Positions 47,877-59,515 are shown, numbered from the stretch's first letter. The stretch: DNA of 64,000 bases from Rhizoclosmatium globosum (GCA_002104985.1 MCGO01000025.1:248001-312000), one strand, 5' to 3'. Notes: a model not told the origin generated them from the letters alone. Numbers and translations are program-made.

Positions 47877-48228
47877 GGGGGGAGGAGGGAGTGGACCAAG
47901 CAGTGGAAGTCGAGGCAGTGAGGGAAATGGAGGACCAAGTGGCAGTGACTCCAAACTACCGCCTGCAAAGAAGCAACGAATTGTTAAAGGTCGTTTAGCG
48001 TATGTTGCAGTGGAGGAGGTGGAAGGGAGATTGGACGAAGATGGGATTGGTAACACTTCGAGGCAGGCTGAGGATGACTATCAAGGATCTCAGCGAGTGG
48101 ACTACAATCCACATACTTTCCTATCCTGCACTTTGGCCTCCCGTGGAGCTGCTGGAAACGTTAACGACGTAGAACTTCTCGACACCTTTCAAGATAAGCT
48201 GATAAGTAAATCGAGCATTTATTTGTGA
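47752..48228 (+). CDS. Putative low-complexity Gly-rich protein with nuclear-localisation-like motif
   Basis: A 158-codon frame with a Gly run encoded by the poly-G tract, a Ser/Gly-rich segment, then LPPAKKQRIVKGRLAYVAVEEVEGR and an acidic, mixed tail ending three bases before the LRRC58-like stop on the other strand. A different upstream frame from 47493 could be its 5' part if the frame changes near 47760. No domain is recognised. The minus strand of the same bases gives a Pro-rich frame that is less plausible. Weak support; it may be non-coding. Confidence 0.3.
47845..47875. repeat. Homopolymer of 31 G
   Basis: Uninterrupted run of 31 G, followed by A and four more G. Such runs are unstable in copying and in sequencing, so its length is doubtful. 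Confidence 0.95.
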
Positions 48229-48230
48229 AC

Positions 48231-49620
48231 TCAAAATAGAGAGGTAGCACTTCGTGTATGCCGCAGCTGTCTTGCCTTCTGTACAACCACGTTAAAAGGC
48301 CCTTTTTCCTTCCGTCGATCTATTAACGGCGGTAAGGTATCGACCCCAGTTTCCACCTGTAATGGAATCCGAATCAAAGACTCTCCTGCATCTTCCTCGA
48401 GATTGGACAAAGACTTTTTCAAGAAAGCTTGCTCCAATATTGAGAATGAATTTGACCGACTTCGCACCAGACTCGACCGGCGGACTACCAAACTGGATCG
48501 ACTCGATTTCCTTGAAAGCAATCCATCACCCTTATATCCTGATGGATCGAGAACTAGAGGCGCAGTCCACTCTTTACACCTGAATAATGCGGAAACTCGG
48601 TCCAACTCAGAATCCCAGTGCCGCCAACAATGCTTCTCTTGGAGGAGTAAGAGGGTATTATCTTTGACGACTTTTCGCCATCGAATGACACAAGATTCGA
48701 AGAGAGGGCCAGAGCAGAATGTGCATTTAGAGGTATTAGAAGGGTGGAGATAGGATTCCAAATTCATTTGCATATGTTTGAGGATGGGTGCTTGATGGCG
48801 GTATAGTACGCGAGCAGCAAGTTCTTTCAGAGAGGGGGGCGAGTATTCTTCGTTTTCAAGCTCTTCAACGAATGTGTTGTAGTCTTGTTCAGTATAGAGT
48901 GGACAACCAGATGCCTCTAAGCGGTGCAGTGTTTTCAATCGAAAGAGCTCAGAGGGAAAGAATTTAATTGGATTTTCTCGGATATCCAAATCTTGCAATG
49001 TTGAAATCAAGCCTAGTTCTTGAGGTAGTATGGAGATTCGATTTTGTCCCAAATCAATGACTTGCAGCTTTTGAAGAAATTTGAACGATGAAGGAAGCGA
49101 AGTCAGACGGTTGTTGTTGCAGATTAATTCGCGAAGTTTGTAACAATTCGAAAGCGTGGTAGGAATAGTTTCGAGCTTGTTATTGGAAAAGTTGGCTTTC
49201 TGAAGGTTCTTAAGGTATCCGATTTCAGGAGGGAGTATTCGCAAGTTGTTATGACATCTAAAAGTAGTGAATCAATGACCAAAAGGACGATTGAGTAATC
49301 AAAACCTACAATTCCAAATCGGTGATAGCTCCTCCCAGAAAACCAATATGAGGCGACACAAGAATCAGGTTCCTCGAACATAGCAAAAGAGCCTGTCGCT
49401 TTGTTTGCATATCCAGATCATTGATGTCGCGAACAGTCAAGGGAGTGATGTCGTTTGGCAGTTTCTCATTTGGGGTTGAATCGAGGCGGAGGACTGATTT
49501 GTAGAGGGCAACAGCAGATTCATTCTGTTCGAAAGCGGCAACGGCGGCGACATCGACAGCGACAACATAATCATCATCATTTTCGGCATCTGAGTCATTC
49601 GCGGCTTTCAAGTTGGCCGA

Positions 49621-49690
<70 letters not shown>

Positions 49691-49950
49691 GCCTTTGACC
49701 TTGTCTTTGATCTTGTTCGAAGAAAGGGCGTTGAAATGGCGCGACGCAACTGCGACGCCAGGCCTTGCGTTGTTGTTGTTGTTGTTGTTGTTTGGTTGGT
49801 GCCAACTGGTCCCATGTGCGTCGTCGTTCGCCGCCGATCGAGAAGCGCATCAATGTCAAATCCGTCGTTGTCGTCTGCATCAGTGCCATTGGCTGCTGCA
49901 GGCGGCGGCGGAGAAGTTGTTGTGTACGCGATTCGGAGGGTTGCGTGCAT
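48231..49950 (-). CDS. LRRC58-like leucine-rich-repeat protein
   Basis: Exons 49950-49310 and 49257-48231 (intron 52 bp) give 555 residues; start chosen at the first ATG after the conserved-looking upstream TTG. The N-terminal 200 residues are disordered, with Thr runs and a Val-Gly repeat encoded by a microsatellite. About six LRRs follow (LRILPPEIGYLKNL, LRELICNNNRLTSLP, LQVIDLGQNRISILP, LQDLDIRENPI). The C-terminal part SLKELAARVLY...CTFCSGPLFESCVIRWRKVV resembles the Cys-containing tail of LRRC58. The remaining 120 residues are Ser/Arg-rich. Probably a substrate or signalling adaptor; function unknown. Confidence 0.75.
49620..49690. repeat. Coding hexanucleotide microsatellite (CCGACA)n
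   Basis: About eleven tandem copies of a six-base unit. On the minus strand it encodes alternating Val-Gly in the disordered N-terminus of the LRRC58-like protein. Six-base units change protein length without shifting the frame. Confidence 0.9.
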
Positions 49951-50032
49951 TCCAACACTTCGAGAACACTTTCTTTCACTCACATCAACATAATACAAAC
50001 TATACAGCTTTATTCAAAAAGCGATAAATTAT

Positions 50033-51668
50033 TCAAGCCAATGAGCAATAGATGGAAAAAACCAAACTGTCACACTCGTCCACCAAAGCAGAAATCGTGG
50101 CTTGGCCATCAGGCACTCCATTCGCCATCAATCCAAACTCCTCGTTCAAATCTCCAAACTCGGCATTCTCGGCAATTTGTGGCTCGACTCCAACAAACAA
50201 TCCTTTGACGCGTCCGCGCTCGACCGTCTTCAACACCTCCTCAACGTCTTTCAACTGTCTCTTGACATCCCACCCAGCAGATGCATAAGCACGAAGCTTT
50301 CTCAACGTCGTGCGCTGCTTAATGAGCAATTCGTAGGTCGAAACCAAGGCCTCGCCAACAGGCAAAGAAACTGGATCAACGAGCTTGCTAATCAAAGCGT
50401 GACAATCATGAAGTAACTTGTGCATGCTAGCTTGTCCGGCCAACTTTACGGCCTTGTCAAAGGTTGCCGTTGGAGGCACAAACGATCCATCAACGCGTTG
50501 TGTCTCGAGGTTCTGAAGCTTTTCTTGAGTAACTTCCAAGGCGACTGAGAGCTGGTTGGGGTCGGACCGAGTCGTTGCGTTGGCATAAATACGGACAAGG
50601 TCGGAGTGGATGGCCAACAAAGCACGGTACGTATCAAACAATGGAGAGTCATTGGTCACAGGATCCAAGCCAGCAACAAGAACAGTAAGTTTTTCGAAAC
50701 ACTGATTCAAGATTCCGGCAATAGTTGCATGTCCAAATTGAGAATCAGAATGGCAAAAGTTTCCTGTTGGACTGTGTGCAATTTAAATGAGTATTGTTTG
50801 GAAGACAACGAATGCACTGAGAAAAAGACTTACCCTCTGCTCGTGTCAATAGCATGCAAGCGCTTCGAAATTGGCGCCAAGGTTTCCAGTGAATATCCAG
50901 CCACACCATCCTTCTCCATGGCTCCAAGTTTCTCCAAAATTCCTTCCAGCTCAAGTTTCAGTGGCATCAATTCATCACCAACACTTTCATTTTCAAGGAC
51001 AAGCTGCTGGATGGTTCTGTGGATTCTTGACAACAAACTCATGCAGACAGCTTGACCCATTGGAACGTGATCTCCAACTGCCTCATTCTCCGAAACTGTC
51101 GCCTTACTCACGTCATTTGGCACGAATTTACCTTGATGCACAGCAACTTGCTCATCCAAGTTTGCAAGACGTTGTTGCAGTTTCTCAACGTCAGCAGGAG
51201 TCCATGCCCCAGATTGCTTCAAAGCTTCAGCCGTTCGTGCAACAGTGACAAGGGAAACGTAGGTGGGGTATAATGTTGAATGGATCGAAACGAGTTTATC
51301 CCACAAGTAGAACATTTGCATCCAGATTGTGTCCAATACGTCGTCGACTCTATTTCTTGGAACCATAAAGCTTGCGTCAGAACGGAGTTCGCGTAATGTA
51401 TTGACAATCTAGGAGTTGGCATCAAAAAACGGAAGACGCGCTTTTCTTTTGACAAAAGAAAACTTACATTGGTCAATTCGGCAGCTTTAGAATTCACATC
51501 AGATAACGTTAGAGCGCCTTTGGATTCCTTCTTGATTTTCGCAAGGGATTGACGGAACTTGATGAGTTGCTCAAGGATTGGCTTTTCTTCTTCAGGAAGA
51601 TTCTTCTTGGCATAGAACACCTCAGTTGTGGTGTAAGTCGTGGTCGTTGTATATAGCATTGCGCTCAT
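50033..51668 (-). CDS. DUF2408 / UPF0662 family protein
   Basis: Exons 51668-51468, 51408-50834 and 50771-50033 (introns 59 and 62 bp) give 504 residues in a closed frame. The start ATG precedes a Tyr/Thr-rich segment. Two related helical halves are seen, each with the family phrase 'L...Y-x-x-L' followed by a W/Q-rich loop (QSGAWTPADVEKLQQRL; LSVALEVTQEKLQNL) and a GQA motif (VPMGQAVCMSLL; VPDGQATISALV). This two-repeat pattern is the fungal UPF0662 (DUF2408) family. Function is unknown; fission yeast members are cytoplasmic. It is convergent with nothing and lies 83 bp beyond the LRRC58 start. Confidence 0.8.
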
Positions 51669-51819
51669 TTTTGAGTAGTTTTTGTGTGGGAAAGTGAGCT
51701 TGGCGGCGAAGTTTTTGTGTTTGAAGTGTAAGTGTGAGTCAGCCGCAATGTTTTTCAGGACAACGAATTGAGTCAATGTGGGTCACCAGCAACTCGCTTT
51801 ATTGCGTTGATGATCAAGA

Positions 51820-53674
51820 TTAGAGCTTTGACCCAAAGGCAACAAGAATATCAGAGTCCTTTGTGAAAACATCTTTCTGATCATAACCACCAACACCAAA
51901 ATTTCCAATAGCTCCGCAATTATGAATCCATCTTTGAGCGATCGCTACATCTGTTTCCTCATTCGAAAATAATGCCTCTTCAACAAGGAGCACTCCGCCA
52001 ATCAAATAGCCCATAGAGAATAACAATGTACGCGACTCGACTTCGTTGGACATTGCAGATTTACAAAGGTCAGGAAAAGACGCGAGTTGTGCCTCAAGTT
52101 TGCGCTTGAGGGTTTCAAGGGTTTGTGAACCAGTCTTCACATTTAGCAATTCTATCATACGACGTTGAAAGATAAAAGCAGCGACCCCCTTGGTTTCCAA
52201 CAACACACGAAGCACGTCCAGACTCATGACATTCGTTGCGCCTTCCCAGATCATGTTCACGGCCTGGTCTCGCAATATGGTGCTAACTCCTGTTTCTTCG
52301 ATGTAACCCACTCCTCCTAGTGCTTCCATACACTCACTTATCCCAGCATTACTCATTTTTGAAACAAACGCTTTCATCACAGGAGTGAGAAATCGAAGCA
52401 TCACGCCATCTTCAACATTTCCACCATTCTCTGACTTTCCAAGCAATCCAACGACATAAAAACAAGAGTGCATTAGCCCAGCAGTAACAGTTTCCAAATC
52501 AGCGAGTACCCGCGCTTGGAGCGGTTGATCCCTCAGCAACTTTCCAAAAGCTACGCGCTTGTTTGCAAAGTCTTTTGCGAGAAACAACACATGACGCAGA
52601 CCAGCGATTGTTCCAATAGCCGCATGAAGACGCGTGATATTCAACATAGTGGCAACAGTTTTGACACCTTTGAATTGTGGACCCATTCGTCGCGCTCTCA
52701 TTCCATTCAACTCCAACTCCGCAGTGGGGAGTTGCTTGGTCCCGTGTTTGTTTTTCAGCGCTACAATCTGGATTCCGTTGAGTTTTTGGACACTTCGACG
52801 AGCATGGCGATGTACTTTGAGGGTTTCGGGAGTTTCGAGCCAGATGGGAGCAAAAAATAGAGACAGACCCTTTGAAGTTTCTTGAAATGTGTGGGTGTTG
52901 TTATCAGTTGCCACACCTTCACGCGCAAGCAGGAAGGTTATGTCAGCGTCAGTTGCGCTCGAAAACCATTTTCTCCCTTGAATTAAGAATGAGTTGGGGT
53001 CAACGGTTCCAGGGCATGGAACAGCACAAGTTTCCGTGTTCCCAACATCTGAACCTCCAGGTTTTTCTGTCATCCATTGTCCAGAGCAAATGAACTTCTC
53101 AGGGTCGCGTGACAAGAGTCGGGGAAGATATTCTCTTTTCACGTCTGCCGTGGTTGGGTCATCTGAAAGCGAAAGGAGAAGAGCAGCGCCGTCTGTCATT
53201 GCAAGTGGGCACGTGTACAACGCACTGACTGGACTGAACAAGAAGAGTTTTGCAAATTGATGAACACGAGCGAGGGATGGATTTTGGGGATAGTTTTTTG
53301 TTTCATATCCAGTAGCAATAAGTCCCTCCTTTGCGGACAGGTCCTTCATGGCCTTCCAACCGTGAGCAGTATCAATCTTGTCAATATGTTCGCCCCATGA
53401 GGAATACTGGCGTAGTTGTGGGAGATATGTGTTTGCTTCGCGACAGTTCTCTTTCACCTCTGTGAGTAATAGTAGATAGAGAGTTTGCTTAAATTGTGGT
53501 TGAGTGTTGTGGGAACTTAAACTCACCAGGCGAAGCCAAGACATCAGAAAACCGGACCAAATCTTTATGAATATCTTGGGAATGTTCCTTTGCGCGACGC
53601 TTAATGATTGCAAGAAGCACTCGGTCGGCGAGGAAGGCATTTGGAGGTTGGGTGGGTGGCGTTTGAACAAACAT
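51820..53674 (-). CDS. AidB-type acyl-CoA dehydrogenase
   Basis: Flavoprotein of the acyl-CoA dehydrogenase superfamily, closest in layout to bacterial AidB and fungal relatives. Exons 53674-53527 and 53459-51820 (intron 67 bp) give 595 residues. The N-terminus (PPTQPPNAFLADRVLLAIIKR) is AidB-like. The signature GQWMTEKPGGSDVGNTET, the FAD-contact MNITRLHAAIGT, and the catalytic-region ECMEALGGVGYIEE and WEGATNVMSLDVLR are all present. AidB protects DNA from alkylation in E. coli; the fungal role is unproven and could be metabolic. No targeting peptide or peroxisomal SKL is evident, although the C-terminus ends in SKL-like GSKL, which would suit PTS1 import. Confidence 0.88.
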
Positions 53675-54118
53675 TTTCTCGTGATTGCAGGCTCATGGAA
53701 GGCATCGTTTTTCCGCCGCCAAAGATAGAAAAAAGAGAGAGAGAGTTGATTTATTGGGTTTTCAAGAATAATACAATTCGAGGTTCATTCCGTCGTGGAT
53801 TTCGTCTAACAGAAATAACAGGATTAGATTATGCATTTAAATTTAAGAGTTGGAAGGAGTGAGGAATCCGATATTTTAGTAAAACGTTTCCCGGGAGTGT
53901 GCGAAACGTTTGATTTTAACGCTTTGTTCCCAAAGAGTTGTTGTGATCGTTGTAAATCCGCAAACATTAAAACACATCGCATCAATTTGAAGAAGAGTCT
54001 ACCAAAATTGTGGCAGAGCAAGCTTTGAATCTTCTGAATGCGCAGTTGAAAGCCATGATTCAACTGTGCCGTTATGCAGTCCTGCACACCAACTTGATCA
54101 ACTGTAAACAAATTCGCA
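53675..54118. other. Spacer with a possible short plus-strand gene
   Basis: An ATG at 53831 opens ESDILVKRFPGVCETFDFNALFPKSCCDRCK, with a CxxC pair. After a change of frame near 53988 that needs one added base, it continues as a leucine-rich amphipathic helix (EESTKIVAEQALNLLNAQLK) and stays open to 54213, running into the Hub1 3' region on the other strand. The minus strand is open across the same bases. I cannot name either, and only one can be real. Confidence 0.3.
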
Positions 54119-54601
54119 TCAATTTGATTCGTTTTCATCTGTTCGGCTCTGTTCGAATGTGTTCGCTTCACTCATATGGCAACCTCTACCATACGTACAG
54201 TCTTCCAGTGTAATGTGATCCTTATAGACATTGTACCACTTCTTGAGAATAATCTTTTCAGCTTTTGTTCCAATCTGGGCAGCAATGAGCTTCTTCAGGT
54301 CACCGACCGTATCGTCGCTGCTGTGAAACAAGAGGGAGAATTAGACTGTGACCGACAAGTGAGGGCGACAAGACTGATTCGATTAACTGAAAGGATTAAG
54401 TCCAATCGCTCTATCGCATGGCGCATAAGTGTGAGGATTTGGACTGCTGTTGATGTTGGGTAGATGGGAGTTGTAGGAGGGTGAGGCCTACTCACTTGCA
54501 CTTTACTCGGACCTTCTTGCCCAGTCGATCGTTTACGATGATTTCAATCACTGGAAGTGGCAGTTAGAGGCGAGGAAGCAATGGTATGGTGGAAACTTAC
54601 T
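54119..54601 (-). CDS. HUB1: Hub1/UBL5 ubiquitin-like modifier of splicing, start codon split by an intron
   Basis: Small ub-fold protein that binds Snu66 in the spliceosome. Exon 1 supplies only the A of the ATG (54601); a 50-bp intron (54551-54600) follows; exon 2 is 54550-54496 ([17 protein letters not shown]); after a 175-bp intron, exon 3 begins at 54320 ([40 protein letters not shown]). Sixty residues match the family well. The universal tail (YEIHDGMNLELYY) is not found: the frame either runs on to a stop at 54119 as [17 protein letters not shown] or uses a GTACGT donor at 54198 to reach an unseen last exon. The 3' end is therefore unresolved. Confidence 0.8.
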
Positions 54602-54683
54602 TTTGGTGAAAAGAAACAACAGAATTAGGGTTATATGCCACTTCCCGCAGAATTAATACTTTCTTTCAATAAAAAGTAGGAGG

Positions 54684-54763
54684 AGAAGAAGAAGAAGAAG
54701 AAGAAGAAGAAGAAGAAGAAGAAGAAGAAGAAGAAGAAGAAGAAGAAGAAGAAGAAGAAGAAA
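54684..54763. repeat. Trinucleotide microsatellite (GAA)n
   Basis: About 80 bp of uninterrupted GAA/AAG repeats between the Hub1 and NTO1 genes, in the shared divergent promoter. GAA tracts can form triplex DNA and are length-variable. A minus-strand reading as poly-Phe is a shadow. Confidence 0.95.
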
Positions 54764-54820
54764 AATAAATAGAGAAGTAAATAAGCGATAATTGTCGGAC
54801 ACTTCTTCACAGCACAGTCA

Positions 54821-57800
54821 ATGACGCGGCACCGGTCCAAGTCGCCCGCTGCACCCGCCAGTGCAAGTGTAAACACCAGTTCTGAGCGGCACCGAAGCAG
54901 CCGAGCCGCGGCGGCAGGTTCGAAACTCAGCGACTTTCTCGCGGCAGACCGGGCGTTCGCGGCGGCTCTTGATTCGGTGCTCGACTCGGCCGAGATGCGC
55001 ATCGACTCGGACTCGGACTCGGTCACCAGAAAACAAGAAGAAGAAGACGAAGAAGAAGATGCCATCGCTCTCAACGACGACACAACCACAGCCACAGCTT
55101 CAGCAACGAATCAAACAACTCCGAAAAAGAAGGGCGAAACAGCAGCAGCAACAACAACAACAACTAAAGTGCCCCTCGAAGAACGGCCCTTCTCCGACGT
55201 GGCGCCGGGCATCGAAGTTCTGCAGCAGCTGCGCCTGATTCGCCTGCATCCTCGCCTGGGCGTGCTGGCAGAGCATCCGCGGCCAACTCAGCCAAAACAA
55301 CTCCAACAGCAACTCGCCTCAAAGCCCACGCTCAAGGGTCTGCTGCTCTCTGGATTCGATGTTCTGCTTTCGGCCATCGGCTCGGCCTCGTCTTCTTCCT
55401 CCGCGTCGTCTACTTCAGTGGTGGCTCCATCTGCTGCACCTCGAAGAAGGGGTGAGTGTTTGTCACGGTAAAGGAGAACGCGACACTGAACATCCCTTTT
55501 GAAAGACTCCCTCTCTCCACGGAAACGAAAATCTGCGTCTCCAGAACCCCCAGCCAGATCGAATGGGCGCTCTTCTTCAAAGTCGCGTGCGAAAGAAGAG
55601 CCTCAACCCCCTCCTCAACCCCCTTCTTCAGCAGAGCAACTCGTTTCAATGTTTGATAACGAACCGCCTCCACTCGAATTCAATATTCCTTCAGAGTTCC
55701 CGTCCTTTCACATTCAATTTTCAAAACCTGTTCCCGAACCACACTACGAACTCATCAAAAAGTCTCCTGTTTCTTTGAAAACTGTTAAACCTGCTGCTTC
55801 TTCCTCCTCTTCTTCGTTTGGTCGATGGGCTCGCAAACTTGTCTTGGACCAAGATTTGGATGACTTGGATGACGAAGTTGAAGAAGAGACTGTAAATGGA
55901 AGAACTGTCGGTACGCATTTTGAGTACAAAGAAAATCAATATTTCCGATATATTGGTGCGTGTGAATACTTTCTTTTGAATCAATGCGAATACATGTGAA
56001 GGCTAACAAAATAACAAAGAACCTACGGAAGATGAATTAAACTCGCGTATTGAATACGATATGGATGAACAGGATAAAGCATGGCTCGCATACCAGAACG
56101 CTCAACGCCATTCAGCAAGTTCTGAGCCACCCATTCCCGATATTCTATTTGAATTTATTATGGACCGTCTCGAAAAAGAGTGGTTTGATCTCTTCAAACA
56201 AGTTCCAAAGCCACGGAAGGAAATGGAGGAGCTGGAAGACAATAATTGCGCTGTCTGTGATGACGGCGAGTGTGAAAATAGCAACGCTATTGTCTTTTGC
56301 GATGGCTGTAACTTGGCTGTCCATCAGGACTGCTATGGAGTTCCCTTCATTCCTGAAGGCCAGTGGCTGTGTCGCCGATGCATGGTTTCACCAGACAGAC
56401 CAGTGTCGTGCTGCTTGTGTCCAAACGAAAACGGTGCTTTAAAACAGACCAACTCAAACAAATGGGCCCATGTTTTGTGTGCACAGTGGATTCCCGAGTC
56501 TGGTTTCGCAAACACAACCTACATGGAACCAATTGATTCGAGAAGTGTTCCTGCCTCTCGCTACAAGCTGACATGCTACCTGTGTGGACGACGAAAGGGT
56601 GCCTGCATTCAATGCTCTCAAAAGAATTGCTATGCGAGTTATCATGTTACCTGCGCAAAGAAGTGCAAATTATTTATGAAAATGGGGACAGAGGATATGA
56701 AGAGTAATTGTGATAAGCATGCGCCAGTAAGTGTGTGTCCATCAATTTCAATGGCGTTAATGATTTCATCTTTTTAGAAAGAATACCGAGACCAAGTGGA
56801 TGTGGAGAAAGAAATCTTCCTTTTCCGCCGTGCCAACAACTTAAGCAACGTCAAATTCAAGACAACACCGGAATTAGAGGCAGAAATGGCTCTTGGTCTC
56901 CAACAAGAATTAACATCAGAAGCAGAGCAACAAAGTCCACCTTCCAAGCGTGCCAAACAGTTTCACGACATTTCTGAGATCAATCCTGTCAATATTACAA
57001 CTCGAAAGAGACGTGTCATCGACTCAGATGACGAGGTAGAATATGGCCGCGACGGCAGCAGTAGCTCAAATCCGCAACGAGCCAAAACTCAAGAAGAAAT
57101 CGACCATGATATTTTACGTGCCAGAGACGAAGAATACAAACGTTTAATTGCGCATCCTGTTATTCCAATTGGGATATGCAGGGCTGTGAGTAATGCTATT
57201 CGCGGGAGTAGTAACGTACGAGGCAAGAACGCGTTTGTGGAAAAGTGCTGTCGATATTGGGCGTTGAAACGAGAAGGACGACGTGGGGCACCCTTACTCA
57301 AGAGACTGCATTTGGAGGTTGGTAGCTCAAGACTTCTCCTGTCAGTTAAAATTAAACTTTATTATAGCCGTGGACAGCAACCTCATCGGTGATTCAACAA
57401 GATGAAACAGTTCGCGCCAAGAGAATTGAAATACTTCGTAAAATCCGCAATGACCTCGAAAGAGTCCGAATGCTCTGCGAACTTGTCAAAAAGCGGGAAC
57501 GGGAGCGTCTCAAAAGAAGTAACACTCAACTACAGATTTTGGATCTGTATCTGAACCCTGTTACTTTTATTATACGCCCGATTCTGGAAGAGATTCGAAA
57601 ACTGGATATCAAGCGGTTGTTTGAAGAACCTGTGGATTTGACACTTGTCCCCGATTATTTAAGTGTCGTAGGAAAAGCCATGTGCTTTGAAGATATGGAA
57701 GAAAAAGTTGAAGCAAATGAATATCGGTCCGTGACTGACTTCAAGGTATGGTGTTTGGGTTTTTTCACTCACTCATTTTTAAAGTGTTGTACAGGAAGAC

Positions 57801-58784
57801 TTTGTATTGATCTGTCGAAACGCAAAACTCTACAACAAACCTGATACCCCTTGGTACCGAGCCGCTGACCGTCTTTTGGTTAGGGCCGAACCAATACTAC
57901 AACGAGCTTTTGATGAAGCGGCTTTGTTGGATATTGATGATGAAACTGGTTGTTTGGCGAGAGAATTACCTCGGTCGTTATTTGAATCGTATGATGGTAT
58001 TCCGCCGGGACCATTAACTGTGTTGGTTCCGTCTGTGCCTGTCTCCATACCTGCAGCAGTACAGTCTTCGCAACCAACACCATCACAGCCTTCAACATCA
58101 ACACCAAAGCCTAAGTCTGAGAAGCCGAAGCCGAAGCCTGCAATCGCACCCGAAAAATCTCCTCTCACACACAGTCAGCAGCTTCTAGAAGACGAACGCC
58201 TTGCAAAAGCGATTCATGAGCAGGAGTTGTTGGAGTCACCAAGGTCTCGTCGAAGAATCGGTGATAGTCCATCTGCTACGCCTATGTCAGCCCTCAGCCT
58301 TGACAAAAAAGGAGTCAAAGGAAACCGGGATGTCGTCACGGATGAAGAACCAGTTTCCGAACCAGTAGGAGACCTAATTCAGAAGAGAAGATCTTCATTG
58401 AGACTTGGTGGTCATCAAATTCCTGACGCACCAGAAAGTGCGGAAGTGAAGTCTGCACTAAAGAAAAAGAAAACATTTACTCCTACTCAGGAAAACATGG
58501 GGTTGAGTCCAGACGCGAAACTTCGTCGTGTTATACAAGAGTCAACCCAAAAAGCAAGCAAGAATACAAAGGCAGCTACTCCGCTTGCTTATGCATCTAT
58601 TTATTTGGCCGAGGAGCCGGCACTGCCTCCTGCAAATTCATCAAATAGGCGGTCGTCATCAAGGATAGTGAGAAGTGCAGCTGGTGTTGGTGGTGGGCTT
58701 TTTGGAGAGTATCCAGTGCAAGAAGATCGCGAGTTTGAACTGCCAAAGGAGGTGAAGGCGGTGGCTAAGAAGCGGAGTGAATAG
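54821..58784 (+). CDS. NTO1/BRPF-type chromatin reader (PHD, extended PHD, bromodomain)
   Basis: Scaffold of the NuA3 or MOZ/MORF-type histone H3 acetyltransferase complex. Exons 54821-55451, 55506-55955, 56020-56726, 56778-57317, 57368-57745 and 57795-58784 give 1231 residues. N-terminal third: disordered, Ala/Ser/Thr-rich, with an acidic cluster. Then an EPL1-like region (RIEYDMDEQDKAWL). PHD1 begins CAVCDDGE and runs to CRRCM; the extended PHD follows (CCLCPNENGALKQT, WAHVLCAQW, CYLCGRRKGACIQC, YHVTCA). The bromodomain is around VPDYLSVVGKAMCF to NAKLYNKPDTPWY with the acetyl-lysine-binding Asn. No PWWP domain is seen, as in yeast Nto1. Nuclear. The tail is Ser/Lys-rich. Confidence 0.93.
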
Positions 58785-58848
58785 TTTCAATGTATATTTT
58801 TTGGATCTTCTCATTTTCAAAACATCGGAAATAATTATCAGCGAAAAC

Positions 58849-59445
58849 ATGTCCGCACGTTCCTTGTTGCAACGCCACTTTGGCTATCATCGATGGTAAC
58901 GTATCAGTCGATTGCAGACATTGGAGTTGACGCTCTCGTCCAGGGCGACCCAGCGTTTATTGCAATGCTTGGAACCAATGAGTGATGCCGCATATTATGC
59001 AAATGCCGGACTACCATTTCGCTCAATTCATGGTACTTTGAATCATCTGTTATTGGCAGAACGGCTTTGGTTAGAGCGATTGACAGGTCAATCGGGCAAT
59101 AACGGACACTTGGCGTTGTTGGAGCATTGGAGACAGGCAGACTTGTATTCAACCAAAGACAGTACTTCCATTTATTGGGAAGAATACGTCAAGGATAGGA
59201 ATGAGCTTGGCCAAGCCCTCAATGAAGAATGTAGACTCTATGAAGAATGGGTTGCCAAGTTGCCAGATCAAGTATCGGAAGAGTTTTCGTATGACCGCAA
59301 AGGTGTATTGATCACCAAACCGCTTGTGGAAACATTGATGCACATTGTGAACCATGGAACTCACCATCGTGGGCAAATCAGTGCCGCCGTCTTTGCAGCG
59401 GGACTGCCGCCACCAGTTCTTGATATGCTTTACTACGAGAATTAA
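58849..59445 (+). CDS. DinB-family metal-binding protein
   Basis: Exons 58849-58895 and 58944-59445, with a 48-bp intron that restores WATQRLLQCLEPM after GYHRW, giving 182 residues. The four-helix DinB fold is recognised by GTLNHLLLAERLWLERL (first His) and VNHGTHHRGQIS (the HxxxH-type pair). These three His residues are the usual divalent-metal ligands. Family members are mostly bacterial, some with thiol-transferase activity, and the substrate here is unknown. It follows NTO1 closely, 64 bp after its stop. Confidence 0.85.
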
Positions 59446-59515
59446 TTGGAAAATAAATTCATTCCCGTCCGAAACATGTTTAGAAACTAACATTGCCAAA
59501 TTGAACTTCAAAGCA

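Noticed and set aside
47766..48056. Minus-strand Pro-rich frame over the poly-G tract
   Set aside because: Produced by the homopolymer; no domain and no plausible splice partners.
49608..50027. Other-frame readings of the CCGACA repeat (Thr-Pro, Arg-His and Ser-Val repeats)
   Set aside because: Shadows of the repeat; only the minus-strand Val-Gly frame splices into the leucine-rich-repeat exon.
54631..55095. Minus-strand frame with a long poly-Phe run
   Set aside because: It is the reverse reading of the GAA microsatellite and of NTO1 exon 1; low complexity and no partner exons.
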